Assembly: GCA_020629005.1 (NCBI GenBank) | Contig: JAHDEE010000046.1 | Span: forward strand, 1-35,916 | Direction: 5' to 3' | From: Chitinophagales bacterium | Lineage (GTDB): Bacteria; Bacteroidota; Bacteroidia; Chitinophagales; UBA2359 | DNA: 35,916 nucleotides | Part shown: one piece after another, positions 1 to 8,585 of the stretch | How positions within the stretch are numbered: the stretch's first letter is position 1 | Layout: every line of letters starts with the position of its first letter | Translations under genes and position numbers: made by a program | The notes under the pieces: model-generated | Told to the model about the DNA's origin: nothing | Seen by the model: only the letters and a program-made list of their open reading frames with translations | Databases searched by the model: none

Positions 1-58
1 GGATGACAGAAATAGAAGCCCTTAAAGGTGGTGCGAATTTCGTTTGCGTAGCACTGGT

Positions 59-1300
59 CTATTGCACTTTTCTTGGAACGATCAACTTATCTCCGATCTT
101 GATGACATTGGAGCTTAGCTCATTCATTCCTTTTAGCTCCTCCATACTGATTTCGTATTGCTGAGCTATTGAGTACAAAGTATCACCAGCCTGCACATGG
201 TAGAGCTCCTTGATTCGAATCTTACCATTTTCCCTAACCGTGGGAGTTGGCACCTCTGTTTCAGAAGTCGGCGTTACCTTTTCATTTGGAACCGGAATAT
301 TGTAAGGCTTTGTGGGCGCATTATCCCGTTTCGGAGTCGGCTTTGTATAGTGATAAGGCGGACGAATATCCGGATTGCTTCGCTCCTTTGGGGCATTCTT
401 TACCTGCCCACGAAGAGCGACCATTTCTCCTATATCCGGCTGACTGCCATCAATCATTTTATTCATCTTGTAGAGGCTTCGCAATTTGATTCCGTACATC
501 TGTGAAATCTCATGCATTGTTTCACTGCCTTCTACCAGGTGAAACGATTTTCCGGGAGGCCCTTTCTTACGCTTTGGCTGCAAGAATACCTTAGTGTTTG
601 GCGGAATGAAATCAAGTCTGTTGTATTCATTCCATTTGCAAATCCTCTTTACATCTACTCCGTAAGCATCGGCTACAACTTGTGGCGAGACACCACTAAT
701 AGTCATTACTGTTTTGATACGATTGTAGTAGAACATCTCTTCGAGCTCTTCCTGCTGCTTTTGCAGCTCGAACTCTTCCTGAGAAAAAGGCACTCCAGCA
801 TCGAAACGATACAGTGCGTGCTTTTCAATCAATAGAATGAGGTTATGCGCGTAGTTTGGATCGGTAGCATATCCAGCGGATTTTAGTCCTTTGGACCAGC
901 CTTTGTAATCCGTTGTCTCCAGATCAAACAAGAACGAGTATCGCCCCTTCTTCTTTAAGAAGATTGAATGGTCGCGATAGGATTCAAATGCAGAGGTATA
1001 CTTTCGAAAGCATTCCTGGGCTTCATCATCATCGTGATATACTTTGGCACCTTGCCAGTCGTGGCACTTGATTCCAAAATGGTTATGCGCCTTTGTAGCA
1101 AGCTCGCTTCTTCCATAAGTGGATTCCAGCATTCCCTGTGCGAGAATTATGCTAGCCGGAATCCCGGAATTTGACATTTCAGTGATCGCAAAATTCTTGT
1201 ACTTATCAACATATTCAGCAGGTGGTTTGGCGGCGGTAGTAACCGAATATGAAAAGAACAGGAACGAAAGAAATGTGGTTATCACTTTGATGAATTGCAT
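59..1300 (-). CDS. Secreted glucosaminidase (FlgJ/Bax-type) with LysM repeats
   Basis: Predicted peptidoglycan hydrolase that cleaves N-acetylglucosaminyl linkages in the cell wall. The chosen ATG (codons 1298-1300) gives a hydrophobic signal peptide starting MQFIKVITTFLSF and ending near TTAA; the frame stays open to 1336 but the extra 12 residues would spoil the signal. The glucosaminidase domain covers about residues 30-165, with the catalytic Glu in AQGMLESTYGRSELA (about residue 59), followed by HNHFGIKCH and a C-terminal SAGYATDPNYAHNL typical of the family. After a Glu/Gln-rich linker come two recognisable LysM modules (SFHLVEGSETMHEIS and LYHVQAGDTLYSIAQQYEI, the latter at the very C-terminus) and a weaker LysM-like segment before them. 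A Pro/Lys/Thr-rich linker separates the last two modules. The gene is monocistronic as seen; no clear TANNTTTG promoter was found upstream. The family call is firm; the physiological role (division or remodelling) is inferred. Confidence 0.9.
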   Translation of the reverse strand: MQFIKVITTFLSFLFFSYSVTTAAKPPAEYVDKYKNFAITEMSNSGIPASIILAQGMLESTYGRSELATKAHNHFGIKCHDWQGAKVYHDDDEAQECFRKYTSAFESYRDHSIFLKKKGRYSFLFDLETTDYKGWSKGLKSAGYATDPNYAHNLILLIEKHALYRFDAGVPFSQEEFELQKQQEELEEMFYYNRIKTVMTISGVSPQVVADAYGVDVKRICKWNEYNRLDFIPPNTKVFLQPKRKKGPPGKSFHLVEGSETMHEISQMYGIKLRSLYKMNKMIDGSQPDIGEMVALRGQVKNAPKERSNPDIRPPYHYTKPTPKRDNAPTKPYNIPVPNEKVTPTSETEVPTPTVRENGKIRIKELYHVQAGDTLYSIAQQYEISMEELKGMNELSSNVIKIGDKLIVPRKVQ

Positions 1301-1845
1301 GTTAAGCGCTCTGCTAGGGAGTACTTGGGAACTCATACAATGTTTTTCATTAACAAATAACGTACTGAACGTGTGCGCCTTAAACTCTATTCTGCTTTAT
1401 TTCGACAAAAGACGCTTAAATTATGTGACCTTAAATGGTGTTTAGATTTAATCTATCTCAGCAGTTGCGGACGCAAAGATAAGGGGACAAACCTTAATAA
1501 AAAACTTATCTCATTAAAGTTATCCACAGTGCTGCCATCCGCCTTGTCCGGAGCCTATCTTCTTGTCAAAACCGAGCTAGTTATACACATTCGTTTGAAA
1601 AGTGGCATAAATTATGCCAAGATTTGCGTTTTCAGTTGACGAAGGGCATAATTGCAGATGACAAGGTTTTGCCTTCAGAACTGAGAATCAGAGCAATGTA
1701 CAGGCAATCTGCTAGCCAAAAAATAGACTCAGACAGACTTTGTTAGGTGTCAGAAAAAAGAAGATGATGGCTAAGAATTGCACGGAAGGTCCAGATAATG
1801 GACAAAATCGGCCTGTTGAAAAAATCTTTCCGAAAAAGTGAGAAA
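1301..1845. other. Long intergenic region with DnaA-box-like 9-mers and a palindrome
   Basis: No convincing gene is seen in these 545 bp; the open frames are short and lack family features. Two exact TTATNCACA 9-mers lie on the plus strand, TTATCCACA at 1520-1528 and TTATACACA at 1581-1589, and an AT-rich stretch lies just 5' of them (about 1381-1520). A 17-bp perfect palindrome, TGGCATAAATTATGCCA, sits at 1603-1619. The region also carries the promoter of the minus-strand glucosaminidase. A replication-origin or DnaA-regulated role is only a possibility; the remainder, 1640-1845, shows nothing recognisable. Confidence 0.4.
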
Positions 1846-2502
1846 TCAGGAGGCATTTCCGCTGTAATACGCGATAACGGGGTTGTTTTTGCGCTCGTGA
1901 CCAATCGTGGTATGCGGTCCATGCCCAGAATACACCACTACATCGTCGCCCAAGGGGAACAGTTTCTCGTTTATAGAGCTCAACAAGGTCTTTAAATCTC
2001 CTCCTGGTAAATCATGGCGGCCAATTCCTTCCTTAAATAGCACATCCCCAGCTATCACAAAGCGATCTTCTTCGCAGAAGAAAGAAATACTGGCTGGGCT
2101 GTGACCAGGGGTAAACAACACCTGCAATTTGGCATTTCCAAAGCTTACGACATCTCCCTCTTCGAGGAACTTTGTGGCGGGAAAAGGCTCTACCTCCACA
2201 CCAAACATTTTGCCCATTACCGGGGCCATTTCCAGTACAGGCAGCTCGCCTTTATGGATAGTTAGCTCCAGATTGTAGCGCTCACCGATGAATTTGTTAC
2301 CCAGAACATGGTCAATATGGCAATGAGTATTTAGAAGCTGCACTGGTTTGAGTTCTTTCCATTGGATCAGGTTCAGAATGACTTCACGTTCCATGGAGTC
2401 GCTGCAGCCTGGATCAATGATGACACATTCCTTGGTTTCATCATATAGTACATAGGTATTTTCACTCCATGCATTCAGGGCAAAACTTGCTATTGTTACC
2501 AT
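1846..2502 (-). CDS. MBL-fold metallo-hydrolase (glyoxalase II / YcbL-like)
   Basis: Zinc-dependent hydrolase of the metallo-beta-lactamase superfamily, most similar in layout to small cytosolic glyoxalase II-like proteins. The signature THCHIDH (HxHxDH) lies near residue 58 and is followed by the later metal ligands in FTPGHSPAS, AGDVLF and YSGHGPHT. The order and spacing fit a complete fold. I start at ATG 2500-2502 (MVTIASFALN), giving 218 residues, a usual length for this subfamily; the frame extends to 2616 but the added 38 residues do not look like part of the fold. The substrate cannot be told from sequence: thioester hydrolysis such as S-lactoylglutathione is the textbook activity, but many members act on other esters. 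It faces the large envelope gene across a 236-bp divergent promoter region. Confidence 0.88.
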   Translation of the reverse strand: MVTIASFALNAWSENTYVLYDETKECVIIDPGCSDSMEREVILNLIQWKELKPVQLLNTHCHIDHVLGNKFIGERYNLELTIHKGELPVLEMAPVMGKMFGVEVEPFPATKFLEEGDVVSFGNAKLQVLFTPGHSPASISFFCEEDRFVIAGDVLFKEGIGRHDLPGGDLKTLLSSINEKLFPLGDDVVVYSGHGPHTTIGHERKNNPVIAYYSGNAS

Positions 2503-2738
2503 TCTTGGACTTTTATTTGTACTCAGAAGACCATTATTGAATAATTGTTGCTTAAAGGTAATCATTAAAGCAGTTTTGGCGTTCCTGCTTAGGGCGAAGA
2601 TGTCTAATTTATACATTATACATAGTGTTTGCAGGAAATGAGGCTTGTACAGTCGTGTTTTCTAAATTCAATGCCTCAATATGGGCAGCGCACCATTGCC
2701 TTTGGCTCTTTGTTGCTCAATAAGGATAAAACAACAAA

Positions 2739-5700
2739 ATGACCGTCAAAATACGCCAGCTTTTCCTCATCGTGTTCTTCATCTCAGGCCTGATGTCTGC
2801 TTGTTGCTCTGCCCTTTATGCTCAGGGGATCAATACGGAGTTTGGCCAAAACCGTGTTCAATACCACGACTATGAATGGTCATTCATTGAATCGGCCAAC
2901 TTTAAGTCCTATTTCTATCAAGGTGGTCAGGATTTGGGTAAGTTCGCTTTATCGATAGCAGAGAAGAATTTAAGTTGGATTGAAAAGAAGCTGGAATATA
3001 AGCTGAATAATAAGATCGAGATCATGGTGTACCATAATATCTCGGATCTAAAGCAAACCAACATTGGGCAGGGATTTGAAAACAAGAATACGGGTGGAGT
3101 CACTCCAATCATCGGTAATAAGATTTTTGTCCATTACAACGGAGATCATCGAGACCTGGAGCAGCAGATTAATGAAGGCATAGGCAAAGTTTTCGTTGAA
3201 AACATGGTCTTTGGAGGAAATCTTCAGGAAATCATCCAGAATGCAGTCCTGCTCAACTTGCCTTCCTGGTTTGTTGATGGGCTGGTATCCTATGTAGGTA
3301 GAGAATGGAGCACAAAACATGATGATCGTCTCAGAAAGGGTATTCAGGAAGGCAGTTATGATAATTTCAATAAGTTGCAGAATGAACAGGCAGCTTTTGC
3401 GGGTCACTCCTTGTGGCATTACATAGCGGAAACCTACGGGCCGTCAGCTATTCCGAATTTACTCTATCTCACCAGAATTAATCGCAGTGTTGAGAGTGGC
3501 TTTTTGTTTGTGCTTGGTGGCTCCGTCAAAACCATCATACAAGAGTGGCGAGATTACTATAGCCAGCTTTATGCTTATGATTTGCAAGTGAGAAATGCGT
3601 TTCCTGAAGACAAATTCCTATTCAAGATAAAGCAGAAGAAGGAGGTACAGCTTGGTGAAGTGAAAATGAGCAACAGCGGAAAGTACATCGCCTATGCTGT
3701 CAATGTATTGGGTCAATACAAGGTCTACCTTTATAACACGGAAACCGGCGACAAGAAGGTCTTGCTGAAAAAGGGATTTAAATCTCATACCCAACCAGCT
3801 GATGATGTGTATCCGCTGATCGCCTGGGCGGAGAAAAGCCACAAGCTCTGCATTATCTACGAACGCAGAGATCAAATACTGTTGCAGTATCATGATATTG
3901 ATCGCGATGAGGTATTGAAAGAACCTATTACAAAGTTCCAGCAGGTCTTGGATGTAGCATTTACCGACAATGATAAAAAACTGCTGTTGAGCGCAGTGAG
4001 AAAGGGTCAGTGCGATTTGTTCAGCTACTTTATCCCCAATACAAAAGTGGTACAAATCACCAATGATTTCTACGATGATCTGGCTCCCTCCTACGCCGTT
4101 CTTGCCGGACGACGTGGTGTACTTTTCAGCTCCAACCGACTTGACGACACGCTGCGACGCGAGAAGCTGGATACCATCCTACCAGTGAATCAATTCGATT
4201 TGTTCTTTTTAGATCTCGAGCAAAGCAATAGCTCACAGATCATCCGGCTGACCAACAGTCCTCTAAGCGATGAATGGGCGGCAAAAAAGACCAAGGGCGA
4301 GTACTTCAGTTATCTAAGTGATTACAACGGCATCTACAATACTTATATGGCGGAATTGGACAGCAGCCTCCTACGTACTGATCAGTATGTCTACTTCCAG
4401 GATTCGATGGTTGTGAACCCCAGTTATCCACTAGATAGCTTTCAGCAAATGGGTATCATTGATTCAACCTTACTGAAGGATGTATACCTGTTCGATAGCA
4501 AGCGCTATGCGATGAGCAATTTTGGCAATAATATTCTCTCACAAGATGTTGGTGCTTTGCGCAACCAGATAGTATACGCGACCATGGAAGGCAAACAATA
4601 CAATTTCTACCTCGATCAATTGCCAGATGATCCTGCTTCTTCAGCCCTGGAAGTTGAAAATACCGCCTTTCGCAACCAGATGGAAAATAAGCGAAAAAAT
4701 AGGCGGAAGAAGAAGGACAAAGTAAAGACTAGTAGGCTACCTGGGGCCAAGCCTGCCAACAAGCAACAAAGTGGTTCAAGTGCTCAACAGGAGAAGAAAA
4801 AGAAAGAGAAGCCCTCCAAGCCTGAGTTATCAGTCGCAGATGAAGTTTTATTTCAACCTGGAAAGGAGGATGAAGAAGCAAGTGGAATACCTGACAAGAC
4901 CCTTGAGGAGGAAGCTGATTCGAAACAAGGTCAGCTGGAGGATCATGAGAGTACCGAGCTCTTGAATGAAGATTTCTACTTTCAAACTGAGTTTGACGAT
5001 GTGTATGACCTTACCATAGATCGAGTAAGTGCGGAAGAGCAAGACAATGCAAAACAGGCAAGGGAAGCGGAAAGTCAGTCGAATGCGACAGCCAGCACAA
5101 AAACCGCAGATAATGTAGTTCCCAGCAAAGCGGGTAACAATAGCATCAATCCTTATCCCGATATGGTGGTTGCTCCCAAGTATAAGAGAACCAGAATTCG
5201 CCCCTACGACGTCCGCTTTGGAGTAGACGAGGTAGTTACGCAGTTTGATAACAGCATTCTTTTTACGCCTTATGAAAGCTATACAGCAGGAGGCAATGTG
5301 TACACTTCTCCAAATCTGAATGCCTTGATGAAAGTAGGGGCCACAGATCTCTTTGAGGATTACCGGATCATAGGAGGGTTTCGTCTACCATTGGGTCTGG
5401 ATGGCTCAGAATATTTTTTGGACTACCATTCATTCAAGAGACGTCTGGACAAGCGCTTTATGGCGTATCGCAAAGTAACCAAGGAAGCATACAGGGTTAC
5501 CATCGATCCAGATAGCCCGGGGGAAGAAGTAAATGGACGGATCGTTACCAACCTGATGCAGATGACTTTGAGCTGGCCCTTTGATATTACCAGCAGTTTA
5601 AGAATGCAGGCAGGCTATCGTGGGGATCGAATCTACTTCTCTGCCGAAGACCTTTTCAGTTTGGCTTTGAGGAACAATCAGGAAAACCTATTCAATCTGA

Positions 5701-6491
5701 AATTTGAATTTGTTTACGACAACAGCTATGAAGTGGCTCTCAATATTAGAAATGGGACCAGATTCAAGGTGTACAATGAATTCTATAAGCCCTTCCGCGC
5801 ATACATTAGCGACAATGATCTTGATGTTAGCTTCAAAGACACTGGATGGCTAGGAGTACTAGGTTGCGATTTCAGACACTATCAAAGACTGCACAAACAG
5901 ATTGTTTGGGCATCACGTTTTACAGCAGGCAAATCCTATGGTACTCGCAAGCTGCTCTACTATATGGGTGGAGTGGAAAACTGGCTTCGTGATCCTTCTA
6001 AGCAGTTCAATCAGCAGACTCCGATCAATCAGGATGCTAACTATTTACTACAGACCATTACCGCAAACCTTCGAGGATTCCAGTACAATATCCGAAACGG
6101 AAGCAGTCATGCACTGCTAAACACCGAGGTAAGAGTGCCCTTGTTCAGTTATCTGATCAATTCCCCAATTCGTTCTGAACTGATTAGAAACTTCCAGATA
6201 GTTGGGTTTCTTGACGCAGGAACGGCCTGGGAGGGATGGAGTCCTTTTACCGAAGACAACCGCTACTACACAGTGCAAGTGCCATCTCAATTGGAGATCG
6301 AAAATACCAATGCAGGTGTACCAGTTGTTGCAACTGTGAATTACTTCCGAAATCCAATCGTGTATGGATATGGAGTCGGCTTTCGAACCAAGCTGCTTGG
6401 TTACTTCGTTAAGATGGACATGGCCTATGGATCTGATAGCGGTGCGAAGACTTCACGTACCTGGTTTATCTCTCTCGGAACGGACTTTTAG
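2739..6491 (+). CDS. Giant envelope protein: peptidase-MA-like + beta-propeller + BamA-type barrel
   Basis: A 1250-residue protein with a signal peptide (residues 1-28, ending ALYAQ). Residues 45-290 resemble the peptidase MA-like (gluzincin) fold, ending in LPSWFVDGLVSYVG (about 174-187), a segment conserved in that family. Where an HExxH zinc site would be expected the sequence reads QQINEGIGKVFVEN (about 142-155), so the peptidase is probably inactive. Residues 300-630 contain repeats such as GKYIAYAVN and VLFSSNRLDDT, typical of TolB/PD40 propeller blades. Residues 646-803 are a low-complexity Lys/Glu/Gln-rich linker. From about 817 to the end is a surface-antigen (D15/Omp85-type) barrel, closing in ISLGTDF with the terminal Phe usual for BamA-inserted barrels. 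AAGGA lies 12 nt before the ATG. Such proteins recur in Bacteroidota; the function is unknown, plausibly outer-membrane assembly or export. Confidence 0.8.
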   Translation: MTVKIRQLFLIVFFISGLMSACCSALYAQGINTEFGQNRVQYHDYEWSFIESANFKSYFYQGGQDLGKFALSIAEKNLSWIEKKLEYKLNNKIEIMVYHNISDLKQTNIGQGFENKNTGGVTPIIGNKIFVHYNGDHRDLEQQINEGIGKVFVENMVFGGNLQEIIQNAVLLNLPSWFVDGLVSYVGREWSTKHDDRLRKGIQEGSYDNFNKLQNEQAAFAGHSLWHYIAETYGPSAIPNLLYLTRINRSVESGFLFVLGGSVKTIIQEWRDYYSQLYAYDLQVRNAFPEDKFLFKIKQKKEVQLGEVKMSNSGKYIAYAVNVLGQYKVYLYNTETGDKKVLLKKGFKSHTQPADDVYPLIAWAEKSHKLCIIYERRDQILLQYHDIDRDEVLKEPITKFQQVLDVAFTDNDKKLLLSAVRKGQCDLFSYFIPNTKVVQITNDFYDDLAPSYAVLAGRRGVLFSSNRLDDTLRREKLDTILPVNQFDLFFLDLEQSNSSQIIRLTNSPLSDEWAAKKTKGEYFSYLSDYNGIYNTYMAELDSSLLRTDQYVYFQDSMVVNPSYPLDSFQQMGIIDSTLLKDVYLFDSKRYAMSNFGNNILSQDVGALRNQIVYATMEGKQYNFYLDQLPDDPASSALEVENTAFRNQMENKRKNRRKKKDKVKTSRLPGAKPANKQQSGSSAQQEKKKKEKPSKPELSVADEVLFQPGKEDEEASGIPDKTLEEEADSKQGQLEDHESTELLNEDFYFQTEFDDVYDLTIDRVSAEEQDNAKQAREAESQSNATASTKTADNVVPSKAGNNSINPYPDMVVAPKYKRTRIRPYDVRFGVDEVVTQFDNSILFTPYESYTAGGNVYTSPNLNALMKVGATDLFEDYRIIGGFRLPLGLDGSEYFLDYHSFKRRLDKRFMAYRKVTKEAYRVTIDPDSPGEEVNGRIVTNLMQMTLSWPFDITSSLRMQAGYRGDRIYFSAEDLFSLALRNNQENLFNLKFEFVYDNSYEVALNIRNGTRFKVYNEFYKPFRAYISDNDLDVSFKDTGWLGVLGCDFRHYQRLHKQIVWASRFTAGKSYGTRKLLYYMGGVENWLRDPSKQFNQQTPINQDANYLLQTITANLRGFQYNIRNGSSHALLNTEVRVPLFSYLINSPIRSELIRNFQIVGFLDAGTAWEGWSPFTEDNRYYTVQVPSQLEIENTNAGVPVVATVNYFRNPIVYGYGVGFRTKLLGYFVKMDMAYGSDSGAKTSRTWFISLGTDF

Positions 6492-6494
6492 ACG

Positions 6495-7436
6495 ATGGCT
6501 AAAGTGGGTGAAAGCAGCAGCGAGCGTAGAATCAAGACGATGGAGTCTGGCATTCTCGAGCTGCAGATATGGCTTGAGGATGTTGTGCGCATCGGCTTGG
6601 TGGAGCTCTCACAGCGACAAGGCGATTATTGGAGTCTTAAGGGCAAGCGGATGTGGGATGCCAAATGTAAGGGTTTGGCCAACCTGATCTATATGCTGCC
6701 ACAGGCCTTCCGTCGCCCAAACTGGAAAGAAGAAGCTACAGACATACTGGCCAAACTACATCTCGCCTCAACAGGCTTCCAAAACCGGGATCATCTACCG
6801 GATTTGCTGGTTGAGGACCTAAAGACCTTTATAGGCGTCGACCAAAAGAAAGAGCTGGCAAGGCAGCAACCAGCCATTGCGGATCAATGGCTGGTGCTAG
6901 GCAAAAAGCTTGGGAAAGCAGATAATGTAAACTCACAAACGCTTTGGCTCAAAGGCCGAGAGACAGGGCGATTTGCACAGATATTGGAGTACAAGTTTGG
7001 CTCTGACGATTTTGACACAAAGCTCTTTCCTGGGCAAAGCATTGAGGCCAGCCTGCATTTCCATGCATCAAACTATCCCATGAGAGCGATACTGCAGGAG
7101 GAGCATGCTCCATTTTGTGGCTACCAAAACCCAGTTGGAGTTGAAGCATTTGAGCAATTGCTGAGGGATTATTCTGAGGCCCTAGGGAAAAACCCATTCC
7201 TGTACCGGTATCCAGCGCTTTTCGATAATATCAAGCCCCTCATCTCCACAGACGGAAACTTGTTCCTTGTAGACCAGAATCAACAGATTATTCCGGTGTG
7301 GCCCCGTTTCGCCAGCCAGTTGGAGTTGATGGCGATAAGTGGTGGGAATGCCATCAGCCTATTTGGCGAATGGACAGGGACACAGTTGATACCACTTAGT
7401 GTATTTGAAGGAGAAGGCTGGTTGTCATTGGCCTGA
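6495..7436 (+). CDS. SWIM-protein C-terminal homologue lacking the SWIM zinc finger (MoxR/VWA system partner)
   Basis: A 313-residue cytosolic protein. From residue 14 on it matches, by my recollection of the family, the C-terminal half of SWIM zinc-finger proteins encoded beside DUF5691, MoxR, DUF5682 and VWA genes: GILELQIWLEDVVRIGL, MWDAKCKGLAN, KLHLAS, LPDLLVEDLKTFIGV, DQWLVLGKKL, TLWLKGRETGRFA, LFPGQSIEASLHFH, NPFLYRYPALF and ISLFGEWTGTQLIPLS. Full-length relatives have a further N-terminal module of about 100 or more residues with CxC...CxH; here no such cysteine/histidine set exists and the gene starts exactly where the post-finger region would. It begins 3 nt after the barrel gene, in the same frame, and its last 12 nt overlap the end of the convergent VWA gene. 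Its partnership with the minus-strand cluster is inferred from family association. It could be a true finger-less variant or the survivor of a rearrangement. Confidence 0.72.
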   Translation: MAKVGESSSERRIKTMESGILELQIWLEDVVRIGLVELSQRQGDYWSLKGKRMWDAKCKGLANLIYMLPQAFRRPNWKEEATDILAKLHLASTGFQNRDHLPDLLVEDLKTFIGVDQKKELARQQPAIADQWLVLGKKLGKADNVNSQTLWLKGRETGRFAQILEYKFGSDDFDTKLFPGQSIEASLHFHASNYPMRAILQEEHAPFCGYQNPVGVEAFEQLLRDYSEALGKNPFLYRYPALFDNIKPLISTDGNLFLVDQNQQIIPVWPRFASQLELMAISGGNAISLFGEWTGTQLIPLSVFEGEGWLSLA

Positions 7437-8552
7437 ATTGATCATTCTAAGTTTGCGCCCTTGCAGGGCATCGGCCATCAAGTCTGGAAACTGATCTGGA
7501 GTACAAGCAAAAGATGGGATGCCCATTGCCGCAAATGAGGCAGCATTCGAGGAGGAAAATTGGGGTTTCCCGGTATCATTCAAAGCCAGTAAGCAGATCA
7601 TGTTTACCCCATCTTTTTTCAATTTTCCGGCACGGCCTAACATCTGGTTGAGATCGCCGCCTTCCATTAAATCACTAATCAAAATCAGTATGGTATCCTG
7701 TGGCTTATCCACAATGTTATCCACATAGGCAAGGGCCTGATTTATGTCTGTTCCTCCACCCAAATTCACCCCAAACAAGAGCTCAACGGGATCTCTCAAC
7801 TGCTCTGTCAAATCGGCAACAGAGGTATCAAAGGTCAGCATAGTGGTCTTTATGGCACCTATGGAAGCCATTACTGCTCCAAAAATACTGGCATAGACTA
7901 CAGAGGTAGACATCGATCCGCTTTGGTCAAGACAGAGGATCACATGTTTGAGTTTTCCACTTTTTCTGCCATAGCCATGAAGCTGTTCAGGAATGATCGT
8001 ATTGTATTGCTTTTGATAGTGTTTCAGGTTCTTTAGGATGGTGCGGTGCCAGTGAATTTCAGCAGCTTTAGGTCGGCGATTTCTTACGGAGCGATTCAAT
8101 GCACCACGCAGTGCCTTGTAGGTGGGCATTTTTAGCCGTTTTTGAAGCTTACTCACTACCTGGTTTACCACTTTCCTGGCAGTAGCTCGCGTCTTGGATG
8201 GTATTACATTTTTCAAACCTAGAATGGTAGCCACCAATTCCACATCTGGCTCCAGCTCTTCAAGAATCTCAGGTTCTAGCAGCAATTGATCCAAATGAAG
8301 TCGTTCCATCGCGTCCTTCTGCATGATCCGCACCACTGATTTTGGAAAGTACTTCCTAATATCCCCAAGCCAGCGTCCTACATGTGGCTTACTGGCCGCG
8401 AGTCCTCCAGACTGATCCAGATTAGCATCGTATAAATCAGACAATGCTTTGTCGAGTTTCATTTGTTCCTCATCCAATGGAATATCAACAAAATCATCCG
8501 CATCCTCTCCAAGTAGGAGTCGCCATCGTGTCTGGAGTTTGGCCTGTGTCAT
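7425..8552 (-). CDS. VWA-domain protein of the MoxR/DUF5682 cluster
   Basis: A 375-residue protein with no signal peptide. The C-terminal half is a von Willebrand factor A domain: VILCLDQSGSMS at 204-215 contains the MIDAS DxSxS, with the further metal-binding Thr in GGGTDIN (T268) and Asp in LISDLMEGG (D294). All key MIDAS residues are present, so Mg-dependent ligand or substrate binding is plausible. The N-terminal 170 residues are helical and charged (for example RWLGDIRKYFPKSVVRIM), unlike common VWA partners such as CoxE. In MoxR/VWA pairs the AAA+ ring usually acts on clients recruited by the VWA protein. It is the last gene of the minus-strand cluster, 33 nt after the DUF5682 gene, and its 3' end overlaps the convergent SWIM-like gene by 12 nt. 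Confidence 0.9.
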   Translation of the reverse strand: MTQAKLQTRWRLLLGEDADDFVDIPLDEEQMKLDKALSDLYDANLDQSGGLAASKPHVGRWLGDIRKYFPKSVVRIMQKDAMERLHLDQLLLEPEILEELEPDVELVATILGLKNVIPSKTRATARKVVNQVVSKLQKRLKMPTYKALRGALNRSVRNRRPKAAEIHWHRTILKNLKHYQKQYNTIIPEQLHGYGRKSGKLKHVILCLDQSGSMSTSVVYASIFGAVMASIGAIKTTMLTFDTSVADLTEQLRDPVELLFGVNLGGGTDINQALAYVDNIVDKPQDTILILISDLMEGGDLNQMLGRAGKLKKDGVNMICLLALNDTGKPQFSSSNAASFAAMGIPSFACTPDQFPDLMADALQGRKLRMINSGQ

Positions 8553-8585
8553 TTGTCTTCTTCGTTTTCCTTTTTAATGCTGTGC

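Noticed and set aside
2739-3610. Active zinc metallopeptidase domain in the large envelope protein.
   Set aside because: No HExxH is present at the expected position or elsewhere in the N-terminal domain.
6489-6497. The barrel gene and the SWIM-like gene are in the same frame, separated by TAG and one codon, suggesting stop-codon read-through and a fusion protein.
   Set aside because: The barrel ends with a terminal Phe as BamA-type barrels require, and the downstream protein begins with its own ATG and is soluble. Close spacing explains it as ordinary translational coupling.
7705-7726. Two further exact TTATCCACA DnaA boxes.
   Set aside because: They lie inside the VWA gene and are the reverse complement of codons for VDNIVDK, so the repeat follows from the protein sequence. 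They also warn that such 9-mers occur by chance.
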